Positions 21,727 through 33,900 of a stretch of 64,000 bases of DNA are shown here, piece after piece. The notes under the pieces are model-generated. The model was not told the origin of the DNA. It saw only the letters and a list, made by a program, of their open reading frames with translations, and made no database searches. This stretch comes from Lepeophtheirus salmonis (Eukaryota; Arthropoda; Copepoda; Siphonostomatoida; Caligidae). The DNA is taken from NCBI RefSeq assembly GCF_016086655.4, contig NC_052140.2, positions 9,362,001 through 9,426,000 of the forward strand. Direction: 5' to 3'. Numbering within the stretch: the first letter of the stretch is position 1; the number at the start of each line of letters is the position of its first letter. Both the position numbers and the translations under genes were made by a program.

Positions 21727-24704
21727 GAATACTCTTACTAATTACTTGCAATAGTACTCGGCATACCCATAGTTATTATTTGTCGACTAACAGACAAAGG
21801 TTGCTTTAATAATATGGACGATAACTCCTCCCAAAACCATCCGTGTAACTCAAAATTTTAAATGAGGACACTCACAAGTAACAGCTCCAACCCAAGATGC
21901 TATCTCCTCATGAATGAAAGAATATTAATAACAGCTTCAGATTTTTATAAGTATGCTACAATGCGACACTTTAGTCTCTAGAACGCTCATTAACTGTGCC
22001 ACTTCTACACACGGTCGTTCCTAAGCTTAATCTAAAATAAAATTCATTATTTTTAAACTGTACTTCCTTTTTCTTTTGTTTTTTAAATGAGCTTGTTTTA
22101 AGAAGGAGTTACCATCCAACCCACAAATCAACAAACCCACAGACTTTGCTAAAAAAACAAAATAAAATTGAGCTCTCTGTACTATTAGTGATTATGATAA
22201 AATAAGTATTGAGAACATAGGTCTAAGACCAGCCAAAAATTTATTCATTTATGAAGACCTATAAAAATAAATACTTCAAATTAACAGAATTCGGTCAACT
22301 GATGCAGTGGAGCCAAAAATGTAATATTTGAATTTTTTCTCAAAATATTAAAAAAAAACTAAACACCCCTAAAATATAATCCTATGGACACCCCTGTGGT
22401 ATACCTATATTTATCATGATCCTGTTCGACGACATTTTCCCGCGACATGAAGAACTCTGTTAGGCATGTTCACAGCTATTCACAAAATATTTCAAAATCC
22501 AAAAAAATCCAATTTTTTTTTAATGTTCCATTAATTTGCTATTCTAACTAAAAAGTTTTATTTGTAACCGTTTGTTCCCCTCTCTTAATAGCTTAAATAT
22601 GTAGCAAAAAGAGAGGACACTTTGCTGAAAATATTATTGCTATATTAAAAAAGAAAAAAACGTGGGAAGTACTTAAACTTTCAATTTAAAAAATGAATGT
22701 GACTTTAGATCAGTTTTAAGAAGGAACAAAGATATTCCCTGGCTCATCAAATCATATTATTTTTTTTAATCTTGAGGAAAAAATGCTTAAGTATTGAGTA
22801 GCTCATGAAAAATAGAGGGTAAAACCAAGGATTTGTTTTAATGCCGGTTACTACGGGTAGTTGAATAATTACTCCATAGTTGGGAAGTATTGGGTCATAA
22901 TTATCTAGCTACTAATTAGTTTTTGGCCTTTCTTCTGTTCCTTTCGTATGAAAGGCTGTGTGATACAATAAAAGTAATGATACGTTCTGAATCATCGCGG
23001 GTTGCTTCTTGAAATAAACAAAGAAGTAATATATTTTTCTTTAAACTGTTTTCATTTTAGGATTTAATGCAGCCAACTCTATGTATTATATAACGTGTAA
23101 CATAGTATATGGACTTTTATACTAATTTATATCAATGAGGGGCCTCGTTTAGTTTTATTTGTCCTATTGTACTCTGTCATGGATACTTATTTTTGATAAA
23201 AATTATCAATTTAATATATATAATAATTAATAACTGTTCCCGAAACAATATTTAGAAGTTGGTAACAAGGAAAATATGGAAGCCTAGTTACCATTTGCAT
23301 TTTCAATTTTTTTATTTGCCTTTTGACAATCGAGGTTGTGAGTGTATAAAAAAGCTAGTCGTACTTATAAAGAAACGAATCATTACAATTCGCAGAAAAT
23401 AATTTAGAAAATTAACCTTTAAAATTGGAGTTACTTGATAATCAAAATTGTATAGTTGTGCAGCATGAATCATCATCGAACAACATAAACAATCCCCCGG
23501 TATCAATTACAAAATGCTGGGATCTCTTCCTTTACAGTATTATTTTTTCTTAATATTATGTATATAAAAAATCGTTCAATTAATTTGAAAGGACAAAAAA
23601 AAAATCTCTATTTCTAAGTTAAAACTCAAATATCTCAATTTAAAATATGAAAAATCATCGATGTTCAAAAAATAAAACATTCTGGTTAATTGGATTCTAA
23701 TTTAAAGTAATCCTGTAATAACCAAGTAGGCCATATAGGATTAATCATATCCATTTTCCATAAACAAATTTCACCTGTGCAGATCCCTTCCTGCACAGCT
23801 TTATACAAACATTACTAAATAGTCTTGAAAATAAAGTAACTGACGTACCAAGAGATCCCTCCTAAATATAAAAACTAATTTGAAAGGAATGAATTACCTG
23901 GAAATGGATTAACATGGAATGAAATTATAAGGAATTAATTTACTAGGAACTTATTTCCAAGTAAATTCATACCTTACCCCCACTTTAAAAGAAAATATTT
24001 TTGAGGAACTCATATCCCTAAAAAGCAGAAAAACATTTTTTAAGGAATTGTTTATATGTACCAGGTGCTTCAAAAAAAGTATACTGTTACAGATTAATTT
24101 AATATATTCATTTATAACTTTTCAATTCAATTATTCAACCGATATTTAATCTAATTTTTTTAAGTGAAAGCTAGTGTGGCGACCTCTTTATGTAGACGGT
24201 AGTTTCCTTTATATAGATGAAGATAAATCAATCATATGTGTATGAAAGCAGAAAAAGACATCCCTAAATTAGTGTCCCTGTACATTAGAAAATTGAGCAT
24301 TAAAATAGACAGTAAAGCAATGCCAATCGTTAGTACACTGTCAGTTAAACTTCCCATATTTTATACCAAACGACCTTCGTTATGGTAAACCCAAGCTAAA
24401 CGCCAGTTTTGGGTCAAAGTATAACCCGAAGAGAAGACTAAGTAAGACTACGTATCCTTGCGTTACGTTTCACAATGGAAGCCACTTTAAAATGCTTAAA
24501 TAGACATTGACTACATTTGTAAAACTCACTTTTCACAATGTAAATAATAATAAAAAAAATGATTTGTCAGAATTTATTGGCTAAGATAATTTGGCGTTAT
24601 TTTAAATATCAGTTCTGATTTTTTAAAGACACCTGAATCTAAATGTAAATCAAACAGAAAGTATATTAGTATAAAGTTAACCGTGGAAAACATATATGTT
24701 GTAA
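21727..24704. other. AT-rich DNA with a Repeat C fragment
   Basis: 22330-22520 resembles the G-rich end and AT core of Repeat C in minus orientation (GGACACCCCTG at 22386; CACAGCTATTCACAAAATAT at 22472). Elsewhere only short interrupted frames; 23312-23506 minus is a chance-like 64-codon frame. No genes are supported. Confidence 0.45.
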
Positions 24705-25390
24705 GTAGGGATGTATCAAAACATCGGAATCGGTAAGAATCGGCCTTTCTTAAAGTATCGATATCAGTTATCGTAATTGGGTCAATACTGCCAATTCCCC
24801 AGATACCTTTGAACAATTATTTATATGAATGAAATGTCTTATTTGAGCTCAGTTTTTGTGACAAAATTATCAATAAAAAAGGTAGACTAGACGACATGCT
24901 TCAGATAAATTCCAAAGAAAAAAAGGTGGAAAAAGTACAAAGAGTGATTATACAAATTAGCAGATTTGTACAAGAAATTTACTTGAAAGTAACGATTTAG
25001 AAATAACCATATTTTTAGTGCCCCATACAATTGAGCTGTATCATGAGACGTTCAAAAAGCCCATAACGTTTGGAGTTGGGTTGATCTGTTTACTCTGAAG
25101 CCATTAAGTAACAGTTTCACTAAATATTTTTTTCTATGTGTGTGGAATAATATTGTTTATAACAGAGCTGAAGTCGAGTCTATATTTCCTGATTCCAGTT
25201 CGAGTCATCAGTATCCGTTCCGGGTAAAAAAAAACCTCAAGACCGGACTCTAGGCATGTTTTATACATATTTCAATTCCTAGGACAAGCATATAAAACTC
25301 AGTTAGGAACTGGAGACAGTTCCTAACCATTTGCTCTAGTGTGGTCCGAACCAGTAAAATAGCCTATTGTCAGTGTGACGAATTTTTTTT
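24705..25390. repeat. Scraps of hAT-like MITEs and a perfect hairpin
   Basis: AGGGATGTATCAAAACATCG at 24708 with ATCGGAATCGG/TATCGATATC reiteration looks like a hAT-type MITE end. At 25302-25327, GTTAGGAACTG-GAGA-CAGTTCCTAAC is a perfect 11-bp stem with a 4-nt loop, inside a GGACCGG/GTCCGAAC-containing segment (25150-25375) reminiscent of the element at 6455. No coding sequence. Confidence 0.4.
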
Positions 25391-25839
25391 TAGCAGCCAG
25401 ACAGTTGAAATTAGATTAGAAGCTGAGGGACAAAGAGGCTGACTTTCAATAACCAACAGAGGAGGAGCGTCAAGTTGGCTAATATGAGCCAACTAGAAAT
25501 TAATTGACTTTTGAGCACAGAGCGTAGTTAACTTTTTAAAGTTTAAATTAATTAAAAACTAATTATGACTGATATTATTTTTTTCCTATCCGTAATTATT
25601 AAAAAGTTAAACGTTAAAAAAAGTAAACAATTTCTTTCTTGTTTTTGAAATATCTTTCTCCATATTAAAGATTTTTAATCGTCAATAAAGATGGTATCAG
25701 AATTGGTTGAAAATTTAGTATCAATACATCTTTAAATAAAACCAATATTGAAAGAAAATAAATATATTGATATTATGTTAAGGAATACTAGTGCGGACAT
25801 GCTATCTGAAAGATAGCAAATAAAACATTAAAAAGATTT

Positions 25840-26490
25840 TATTTATATTTTAACTTTGTTTTTGTTAAAATTCTAAACTATAAAGATCTACTATGAACTA
25901 TAATGATAAAATAGGTAAATTTCTTTTTTAAAATCTCCTTGTATACAACTTTTGTTTTTGTTTTCTGTCCATTAGATCTAAATATAATCAAACTTGAACC
26001 CCCTTTGATATTCTTGAAAATGCAACATATGCAAAAATACTGCTCTTGGTAAATTTAAAGCCATTTTTCCAAATGTTTGATCTTCTGATTTATTTATTAT
26101 CATTGTCATTACTAAATTAATTTTGAACTATTTTCTTATAAGTGAATATGGAAACTCATCGCCAAGAGAAGTAATTTTTGTAATCAATACAATTATGATC
26201 CATAATAAATATACATACTAACTCGCAAACCTTTTTCTTCATTTTTTAATTCGTATTAAATATCCGTTCTCCCCTTTTCCATTAGTACAATAATTCGTTT
26301 TTGGATTTTTAATTTTTTTCGTAAATTGACGAATCGACAGACCATACCTTACAAAAACTTGGAGACACGGTGAATCGATCTTGCTTTATGAAAATATTCT
26401 ACTTATTAGCGAACAAACAAACCTGCTCCCTAGAGCATATGAATCTGGTCTGATCAGAATGAAACATAGGCTTACGTACGTAACTCAAAA
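25840..26490 (-). repeat. Repeat D copy (about 650 bp)
   Basis: Colinear, in inverse orientation, with 56570-57240, and in part with 46405-46770. Shared landmarks are AAATATAATCAAACTTGAAC with CCCCC, TTCTTGAAAATG, ACTAACTCGC, GTTCTCCCCTTTTCCATTAG, TACAATAATTCG, GATCTTGCTTTATG, and TTAGCGAACAAACAAAC followed by TCTGATCAGA-type sequence. It has no open frame. Internal consistency over 650 bp makes this a genuine dispersed element, but I cannot classify it. Confidence 0.65.
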
Positions 26491-27992
26491 TTTTAAACAA
26501 CTTTTATTTGATGTGTAAAGTCTGTATTTGTCTCCGTTTTTTGAATGAATGCGTTTTTACCATTATTTTTCTAAGCGTTTTAAATCACATAATACTTAAA
26601 TTATTTTAATACTATGTAAGATACATATTTTTTTATCTTTTGCAATAAAATGAAATTAATCTGATATGTTTAATGTAAATGTACTGACGCTAGACACAGT
26701 CCAATCCTCACCAAATTTTGAAGAGTTGTTCTTAAAGTTAAGTCTAAAGATCAATCACATGCCGTATCTTTTTGAAAAAAACAAACAAACAAAAAAAAAA
26801 ACTGGCCATAGCAATGACCTAGTGCTCCCTTATGTATTTATGGCATATACCTATATGTATATATATAAAAAGGAGTAGATTATAGAGGAAACATTTCGTA
26901 AAATGAATCAATCTCGCAGGAGTTTAGTTCAACTCATATTAAAAAAGAGAGAAATTTTTTATATAAAATATTAAAAGTAAATAAATATGACTTTTTTTTA
27001 CAAATATTATATACTCTAGTAAAAAACAAAAAATTACTTAATTATTTGGGGTCTATACCCCCTCCAGCCCACCTCCTGCAGATACCCCAGTAAATAGGTA
27101 TATTTGCTAGAATTACTCAATCTATTTAATTATTAAATCTGGCTCTGAATATAATTGAATCTATTAAGAAAAGGATGTTCACTCCTCAGGAATTAAATAA
27201 TAATGACAAATGCCAAGGAAAGTAAAATTCATTCTTCACATTACAAATTAAATAAAATAAAATAAAAGAACCGGGCCAGCTAGAAAATTCAATGGATTGA
27301 CATCAGTGGTTATATGTATTTTATATTCATAAAGCAAATAGTGTCTGTTCATAAAATTATCATGACAATAATCATATTAAATATTTTTGATTCCGATTAA
27401 CTTACTGATAACACAGGCTTCAACTATATATTATCAACAATTAGCACTAAAACGCATTTTATTTTATAAATGCTACTTTCCTCAAGTTAAAACATGCAAA
27501 TACACATATACGTTGAAGTAATCATTATTAATCACTCCAAACAACATTTTGTGTAGCATTCAAGTATGTATTTATTTTACTTTTCTCAAAATTTGCTTGT
27601 GCAATATGTATAATACATGCAAGTATATACTTATAAGTAGTTTAATATTTCATAAGGATGCAATCATTTCTTCGCATTTCTCCCTAATTTTAAAGAAATA
27701 CATCCTCAAAGCGTTTCTAACAATTTCCTTTTAACTTGTTCAATTGAATAAAAAAAATACTAAGACTCAAGGTCTTGATAATGATTCCTTTAATAAATAA
27801 CTCAGGGGAACACTCATTTTGTACAAATGAATTCAAGCCAAAAAAAAAGAATTTTTATTTGAGCAAAAAAATCCCATGGAGAGGCATTTTTTTGAAATAG
27901 ATATTTTCTAAATTATATGGTGAATATTTCTCTATAATATAAGCTATGAGATTCCTCATCACTATGTATTACGAACCGTGACTGTGCATTTT
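26491..27992. other. AT-rich DNA with several repeat fragments
   Basis: 26790-26960: scraps of the dispersed repeat with GTGCTCCCT and AATCTCGCAGGAGT. 26990-27095: the right end of Repeat C (+). 27176-27305: Repeat B copy 3 (-), with AATTCATTCTTCACATTAC and CGGGCCAGCTAGAAA. 27740-27870: Repeat H piece (-). No gene is supported. Confidence 0.5.
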
Positions 27993-28392
27993 CGCCCTGG
28001 CAAATGTAGCCCCAGGAAGTTCTCCCCTGCAGAAGTTTCGCTCTCATACATATATTATAGCATAAATGTATCTTCCACATATAATTTAAGGGCTTCCTTT
28101 ACTTCAACAGAAGTCCATTGGAATTAATTATAAACTATAATTTTTGAGTAATTAATTTAAAATAAGTGTTGTTTATAATGAATTTGAACAATTTGATATG
28201 TTCTATTTTAAAATATACTAAAATTTAATTATATGCACTCATTTTACACTACTGAATGCAAAAATGCATTACAAATGCCGTCAATTGGGGGTAGACTAAT
28301 TTTAAATCTAAAATTTTATGTAGAAGATACATTTATGATATAATTGATGGTTGAGGGCTAAGCTTCCGCAGGGAGAAACTGCCCGGGCGTGT
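27993..28392. mobile_element. Foldback MITE with about 85-bp arms
   Basis: Left arm 27993-28090 and right arm 28309-28392 pair when inverted: GTTCTCCCCTGCAGAAG with GTTTCTCCCTGCGGAAG, and ATAAATGTATCTTCCACATA with ATAAATGTATCTTCTACATA. Outer ends are CGCCCTGGCA and CGCCCGGGCA. The interior is AT-rich with no frame. Total length is near 400 bp; a target duplication was not resolved. Confidence 0.65.
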
Positions 28393-29850
28393 CATGCTAG
28401 AACCATTACAAACAAGTCGTAAGGGTCGAAAGTAAAGTGTTGTTTTTCATCATTTTTCAGCCTAAAAATGGAAATATATCGTGTACAGAAAAAGATACAA
28501 AATCCACAAAAACACTTTTACAGAAATTTTATTAATTCTACTTTTAATTTGGAGATTGTTTTAAGGGTAAAATATGACTCTGAACGATAATGGTCCAGAA
28601 TTGCTAACATCCCATATACTTCGTAATTTAGATGACTTAGGAAATGACTCAGATCAGTTTTGGATTCTGCACTCATAAATAAATTCGATTATTATCAATA
28701 CCCCCCCCCTCTAATTGTTCTCCTATGTAATGAATATGAAGATTAACATATATTAAGCTGGTTCTTAAATTTGGGGGAGGACTGTTAATGTATGAAAATG
28801 AGGAAATTCAAATTTTACACCAACTTTTCTATAGACTACATATCTAGATGGATAAGAAGTAAATGTTAAATAATATTTGAAGTTAATAAATTAGAGTTTT
28901 AAGGTCATATAAAAAGGTCAAAGGTCCCAAAAAAAGTTGACTTCTGCTAAAATTTTACTTTAACTTGTGTAGAAGTGTGTCCCATTTATAGGGTGACATA
29001 TTAATGTTTGTAAATTTTCAGTCTTCAATGTGCATTTTTTCTCCTACTATATAGCCATATGAAAATGACTTTTTTTAACGACATTCTCTATTTGTAAAGG
29101 GATTCAGAAGTTTCAGTTTTAAAGTAATGTTGCTGAATTTCCAAAGTTTTAATTTTAAAATAATGTGGCTCAATTTCAAAAGTTTCATTAAAATTTCTTC
29201 CTTCAAGTGATGCATAAGAATATAATCTTTATTTTTCATTTCTAAGAAAAACAAATACTTCAGAGACTCAAATGATTATGTCATGAAAGTCGTCAAGAAT
29301 GCGATATATACCTATATATATTTGGAGCCTATGTCTTAGCCAAAAGAGAATTTATATATTACTATTAGCAATCTCCAAAAACTTTATGGCTAATATATAA
29401 TTTTCAAAGGAGTGAGTGATCATATACCCAGTGGCCTCATCGGTTGAGTGGACCCTGTAGTATAAACTACATCTTGATTTATTGAATATATAAAATTTGT
29501 CATTTTGTATTTGCTATTTTTTAAAGTTGACCAAATCCAAAATTATTGTAGACCATGAGATATGTTTAGGTGTTGGTAATGACCTCCTAAAATATTTTTA
29601 TGTGATATTGTAAACTGTTCTGTCGTATACCAGAATTAGTGGTTTTATTTCACATATCTGTAATCTACAATATATACATATAACTTGTTATGTATTGTCT
29701 TTTATTTACTTTTATCTCATGACGTAGGGATTTGTTTTATATAGATAGTATATTTATATTAAGTAGAGTTAACGTGTTTATAAATTTTAGTAGTTATGTC
29801 TATGTACATCCTTTTCGTATTAATCACCTACAGAATATATATATTTCAGT
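28393..29850. other. AT-rich DNA, Repeat H piece, no gene
   Basis: 28560-28720 is Repeat H in minus orientation. A C9 run is at about 28700. Nothing else is recognisable up to the mariner at 29857. Confidence 0.5.
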
Positions 29851-29856
29851 GTATGA

Positions 29857-30620
29857 TTGTACACCCAATTTAAAGGTCTTCTTATTGGCTTTGCTTCGGT
29901 CCGTTACTTCCGTCTGACGGTGAAAATTTTTGAGTCCACATACACGCTACATAATGTTCCTGAGCCAGTGAGACAAAGAAATGTACGAAGTGTAAAAAAT
30001 ATTACTGCCACAAGCGCATCAATTCAAGATCACCCAAATTTGTCTATTACGCGCCGTTCTCAATCGTTGGGCATCTCTGTGACATCGTTGTGGCGAATTT
30101 TGCAAAAAGATCTTGGCTTACACCCGTATAACATAAAATTGACACAAGAACTGAAACCGCTTGACCACTTCAAACGTCGGGAATTCGTAAAATGGGCTGA
30201 AGGAAAATTCGAAAAAGATCCTGATTTTCAACGTGAGGCACATTTTTGGCTCAATGGCTTTGTTAACAAGCAAAATATGCGCTATTGTGGTGCGGAAAAC
30301 CCACACGTGATTCATGAGGCGCCATTATATCCCCAAAAAATTACTATTTGGTGTGGATTGCATGCTGGCGGCGTCATTGGGCCGTACTTTTTCGTCGACG
30401 ATGACAATCGCCACGTTAATGTGAATGGAAATCTTTACCGCGCCATGATAACCGATTTTTTTTTGGCCTGAATTGGAAGATAAAACATGCACGTGGTGGT
30501 CATTCAAACGACATCGAATTTCATTCATTAATTGACTTGAATGTATTTTAACGGCAAATAAAGAAATCGTGGATATCTCAAAATGTTTTCGTTTTATTAA
30601 ACTAAAATGTGAGGACTGTT
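29857..30620 (+). mobile_element. rosa-like mariner, internally deleted
   Basis: Open from about 29857 to 30471. The coding-like part starts near NVRSVKNITATSASIQDHPN, then LSITRRSQSLGISVTSLWRI (second HTH), LTQELKPLDHFKRREFVKWA, DPDFQREAHFWLNGFVNKQN, then IWCGLHAGGVIGPYFF and VNGNLYRAMITDFF. Relatives read KIIFSDEAHF at the first catalytic site; here the six residues including the Asp are absent without a frameshift. After FFLA a large deletion joins to the family tail (RGGHSND), so the second and third Asp are gone too. The 3' end reads TTAATGAAAAACCCTTTATA, shared with the copy at 51920. The 5' end is truncated. Confidence 0.85.
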
Positions 30621-30739
30621 AATGAAAAACCCTTTATATACCTTTCTCATAGTACACACGATTAAAGATTAAACAATGACATGCATATCTATTCGAAGTA
30701 TTGGAACAAGGTAAAGGGCTCTTGAAGTCAATAGCTATT

Positions 30740-31470
30740 CGACCCATTGGTTGAGTAGCTTTTATTAATTCCTGGACTTGTCCTTTATAGTTTTGGTTGA
30801 AGCACATATTCGAGAAAACAAATCCGCCGTAGCATTTTCCTTCCCTAATCTATAGATGATGTCGTATGAGAAACATAAAAGTTCGATTCTCGATCTAAGT
30901 ATCTTCTCATTCTTGATTCTACTGGTATTTTTTGTCTTAAACATGAAGGACACAACCTCTTGATCAGTTATTATGGAAGTGACCACCACTTCCGAAAAGT
31001 TTCGAAAATAGCATATGCTTCCTTTTCGACTGAGGAATCCCTGACTTCACTTTTATTTAAAGTTCTGGAGAAAAGAGGCCACTGGTCTTCCTTTTTGATT
31101 AAGGGCCGCTCCAATTGCATATTCCGAAGTGTCTGTTTCAACAGTCATCAACTCTTTCTGGTCTACGGGAGCCAGAACTGAGCTAGCAATTTCTTGTTTA
31201 TTTTAACAAAGGCATCATTCGCTTCTTTTTCCATCGGAAAATGCACAACATTTATTAAAGGTCTAACTTTTTCAGAAAAAATTATGACCCATTTTGAGTA
31301 ATAAGCAAGTATTCCAAGTCCATCTTTGAAGCACGCTCAAACAATTACAGAACTGTCTTAGAAGTTTTTTTTAGTAGGAACTCTTAACGACATCTATTTT
31401 AAAATGATCGTACTTATACAATGCAAGATACACATTACTAAAGACATCGATTGGAAAAGTAATTTTTTTA
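30740..31470 (-). pseudogene. Ty3/gypsy-type polyprotein fragment: RT end and RNase H
   Basis: Minus strand, in shifting frames: KVRPLINVVHFPMEKEANDA, then VETDTSEYAIGAALNQKGRP (the RNase H start, with D and the VExDAS motif), VEKEAYAI in another frame, then IITDQEVVSFMF and RIELLCFSYDIIYRLGKENA with DLFSR, corresponding to the ITDQ and YRPGKxNxxAD motifs. It lacks LTRs, protease, integrase and an intact frame. It is a short internal relic of an LTR retrotransposon. Confidence 0.8.
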
Positions 31471-31479
31471 CTACACGAG

Positions 31480-32110
31480 GGGGGCCTGAAAAGTTTCCGA
31501 TCTCAACGTGAAGAAGACAGCACTCGTAAATAAAAGCTAGTCACATCTATATATCATCTGTTGACATTTACTCAGCAAAGTTTCAACCATTTGGAACGCA
31601 CAGTTGTTATGTTGCAGTCGTTTGAGTGTGTTGATTTGAGTGATTTTATGAAAATTGACAAAATCGAGCATCGAACTCTCATTAAATATTTTTTTTTGAA
31701 AGGCTATACGCCTACGCCAATCAAAGGTAAGTTGGATTCTGTTATGGGGACCTTACACCATCATTTACCAATGTAAATTTTTTGGAAGCTGAATTTAACT
31801 TGGCCGTATAAGCTTGGGAGATGAAAAACGTTCAGGACGTCAAAAAATTGCAACTATCCACAAAAACATTACCAAAAGTTAACCAAATGGTACTAAACGA
31901 CCTAAAGTATCCAGAGTCCTAAAATCCTCTATCTATAAATTGATAAGGAATATCAAATAAAAAAATCCGTCAAAAACTTGAGAAATACTTGCAGTTTCCC
32001 GGCACGAAGAGGTACGGGATGAATAAAAAATGTGTCAAAACAAAGGAAGGCGGAAGCAATTGGGAATCTTGGTGAAGATGGCCGGCATGAAAATATTGAA
32101 AAATCTGACC
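31480..32110 (+). mobile_element. mariner 5' end: TIR, leader and N-terminal transposase relic
   Basis: The terminus GGGGGGCCTGAAAAGTTTCC at 31482 and the following leader of about 150 bp match the MITE at 21329-21726. An ATG at 31648 gives KIDKIEHRTLIKYFFLKGYT then PIKGKLDSV, the first HTH of a mariner transposase. Frameshifts follow, with traces such as DEKRSGRQKIAT-like and later HEEVRDE-like sequence near 32010. The catalytic domain is not recognised and no right TIR is seen. This is the best local parent for the MITE family. Confidence 0.75.
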
Positions 32111-32859
32111 TGATTATCTCCCATCGATATAAGTTCCTAAATCCTAGGTTAAGATTAAAACAGCTTTCTATGGTTTATTTTTAAGTCATTCCAAGATTTG
32201 AAAAGCTGAGAAAATCTTTTTCACCAAAAACAAAACAAAAACAAAGAGTAAAAAAACTCAAAATGAGTTCGTAGCAGATACGCAATTCTTCTCAATTAAA
32301 TAGTCATTATTTAATTATAATTGTTAGTAATTATTGACAACATAACAAGAGCTATTTCTAATTTAATCAATCGACCTTTAGAACACTGATTAAAGGAAAG
32401 ACAATATAACTTGATACAAACAATAGTTAAATTAATTTACCGCCATTTATTTGGTGTAAATTAATCGGGGCTATAAATTCCTAGAAAGTCCTTCTTTAAG
32501 GCATGGAAATAAGACAAAAGAAGAATTTTTTGTAAATAACACATTTACAAACAGAAATAAAACCTTTAGTTATTCTTTTTATCTTTACATACACACGGGC
32601 AAAATTAGTTTTTTTTTTCATATATTTCAAAATCATACAAAAACAAAATACGGAAATGTTATTGAATCCACTATCATGGAAAAAAATGTTTATCTCTTCC
32701 GCCAAAAGAATGGGAAACAAAGAATTCTATTGAAAAAATATGGATAACTTAAATATTTTATTTATATTCGCTCTCTGGCCTTAGAAAAATGATACTGTTG
32801 TATCTTTGACACACCAGTCTCAATATCAAAATTTTTGATGTAACTACTACTTATTTACT
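32111..32859. other. AT-rich DNA, no gene seen
   Basis: A minus-strand frame at 32496-32720 has a Phe/Ile/Lys-dominated composition expected from AT-rich noise. No repeat was recognised. Confidence 0.45.
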
Positions 32860-33360
32860 GTCTTCAGGATCCAACCGATTTCTGTATTTTGTTTTGAGAT
32901 TTAAAATGTAGAAAAGCTACATTGTTCGCAAGGGGTAGCAATATTTTAGTGGCTTCAATATGTTCAGTTCTATAAACATTTGCAGCTTTTGACATTCAAA
33001 ATCCTGTGAGGTTATCATTGCTCTAAAATTCCATACTTATTTCTTGTGTTGGAACAAAGTTCAATGAACACTCCAGCCAATTCATAAAACTCGTCTGGCA
33101 AATCAGCCAGCTCTCATTTGTACAGTATATGAATCAGACTCTGTAATGCAGTGGAATAATTTTTTCAGTTTGATCACGTGCCTTGTGACTGGTTCCTTCA
33201 TATCACTAAGACTGCGGGTTTTGCAGTCTTCTATTACACTCAATTTTTTTCTAAATTACCCCATTTGGGGTAATTTACCCCTGTTTACCAATCACTCTGC
33301 TAAAGATATTAAATTTATGTTAACAGATCCGGTGTCATGCTACGTTTGATAAAAATAGTG
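32860..33360 (-). other. Coding-like decayed sequence, minus strand
   Basis: Minus-strand pieces read as protein in different frames: KTRSLSDMKEPVTRHVIKLK with KLFHCITESDSYTVQMRA, then LADLPDEFYELAGVFIELCS, then MSKAANVYRTEHIEATKILL with PLANNVAFLHFKSQNKIQKS. Stops and shifts separate them. The alternation of acidic and hydrophobic stretches suggests a former transposon or retroelement gene, but I recognise no motif. A 14-bp palindrome, TACCCCATTTGGGGTA, lies at about 33257. Confidence 0.3.
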
Positions 33361-33439
33361 TAATTGGGTCACCTCAGTTCACCCAAGGGTTGTCACCCTC
33401 CTCTCCCTGATTTTAATGTAACTTGGCACAATTGATGCA

Positions 33440-33900
33440 TGTGGGTAGAAACTAACTCCCTTGAAATTGACCTTGATGACCTTGACCAGCCCCTGAATGG
33501 AAATTAAATTTTATCTTGTCTACTATAACATATAAAAAAATAGGTCCGGTATTAGTTTTTGTGATAGGAGATGGAATAACCCAATTGGAACCGGATGTAT
33601 TCCACAACACCAACATTTTTAAGACCTTTATATTTTTGGCAAAGTAAATGCAGCAGCCTAGATCGCCGTATATAAACCCATGGACTACTATGTGTACTCC
33701 ACACCCTCCATACGTCTTAGAGAGAGATAGAGAGTCAAATGAACATGCACATAAGACTATTGGTTCCTTAGAGGCCTTTCTTCTAGAGGCAGTTGTAAAT
33801 ATAGATAAGGAGGTACTCATTAAGGTCTATACCTGGTTTAGGGCCATCTTGGAGACTGCAGTTGATGTGGTGGTTTGACGGATTGACTTCAGCATTAACC
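33440..33900 (-). repeat. Repeat K copy 1 (coding-like, two copies in window)
   Basis: Shares a minus-strand reading with 62530-62930: VLCACSFDSLSLSKTYGG here and VLCVRLLDSLSLSKRPTW there, followed in both by a segment ending NIKVLKMLVLWNTSGSN or PIKVLKSLGNRINSLF. At the DNA level the AGAGAGAGATAGAGAG-like run and TTTTAAGACCTTTA-like run are shared, as is GATTGACTTCAGCAT. The alignment across both protein and flanks suggests two relics of one element. Class unknown. Confidence 0.45.

Noticed and set aside
23312..23506. Minus-strand exon-like frame (CLCCSMMIHAAQLYNF)
   Set aside because: A possible donor (AAAG/GTTAAT) exists, but the upstream stop leaves no usable acceptor and nothing supports expression.
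24574..24816. Minus-strand frame of 80 codons
   Set aside because: Overlaps a MITE-like segment with ATCGG reiteration; the protein-like text follows from that repeat.
29420..29470. tRNA-like GTGGCCTCATCGGTTGAGTG segment
   Set aside because: It has B-box-like letters but no A box, no acceptor stem and no cloverleaf in the flanks.
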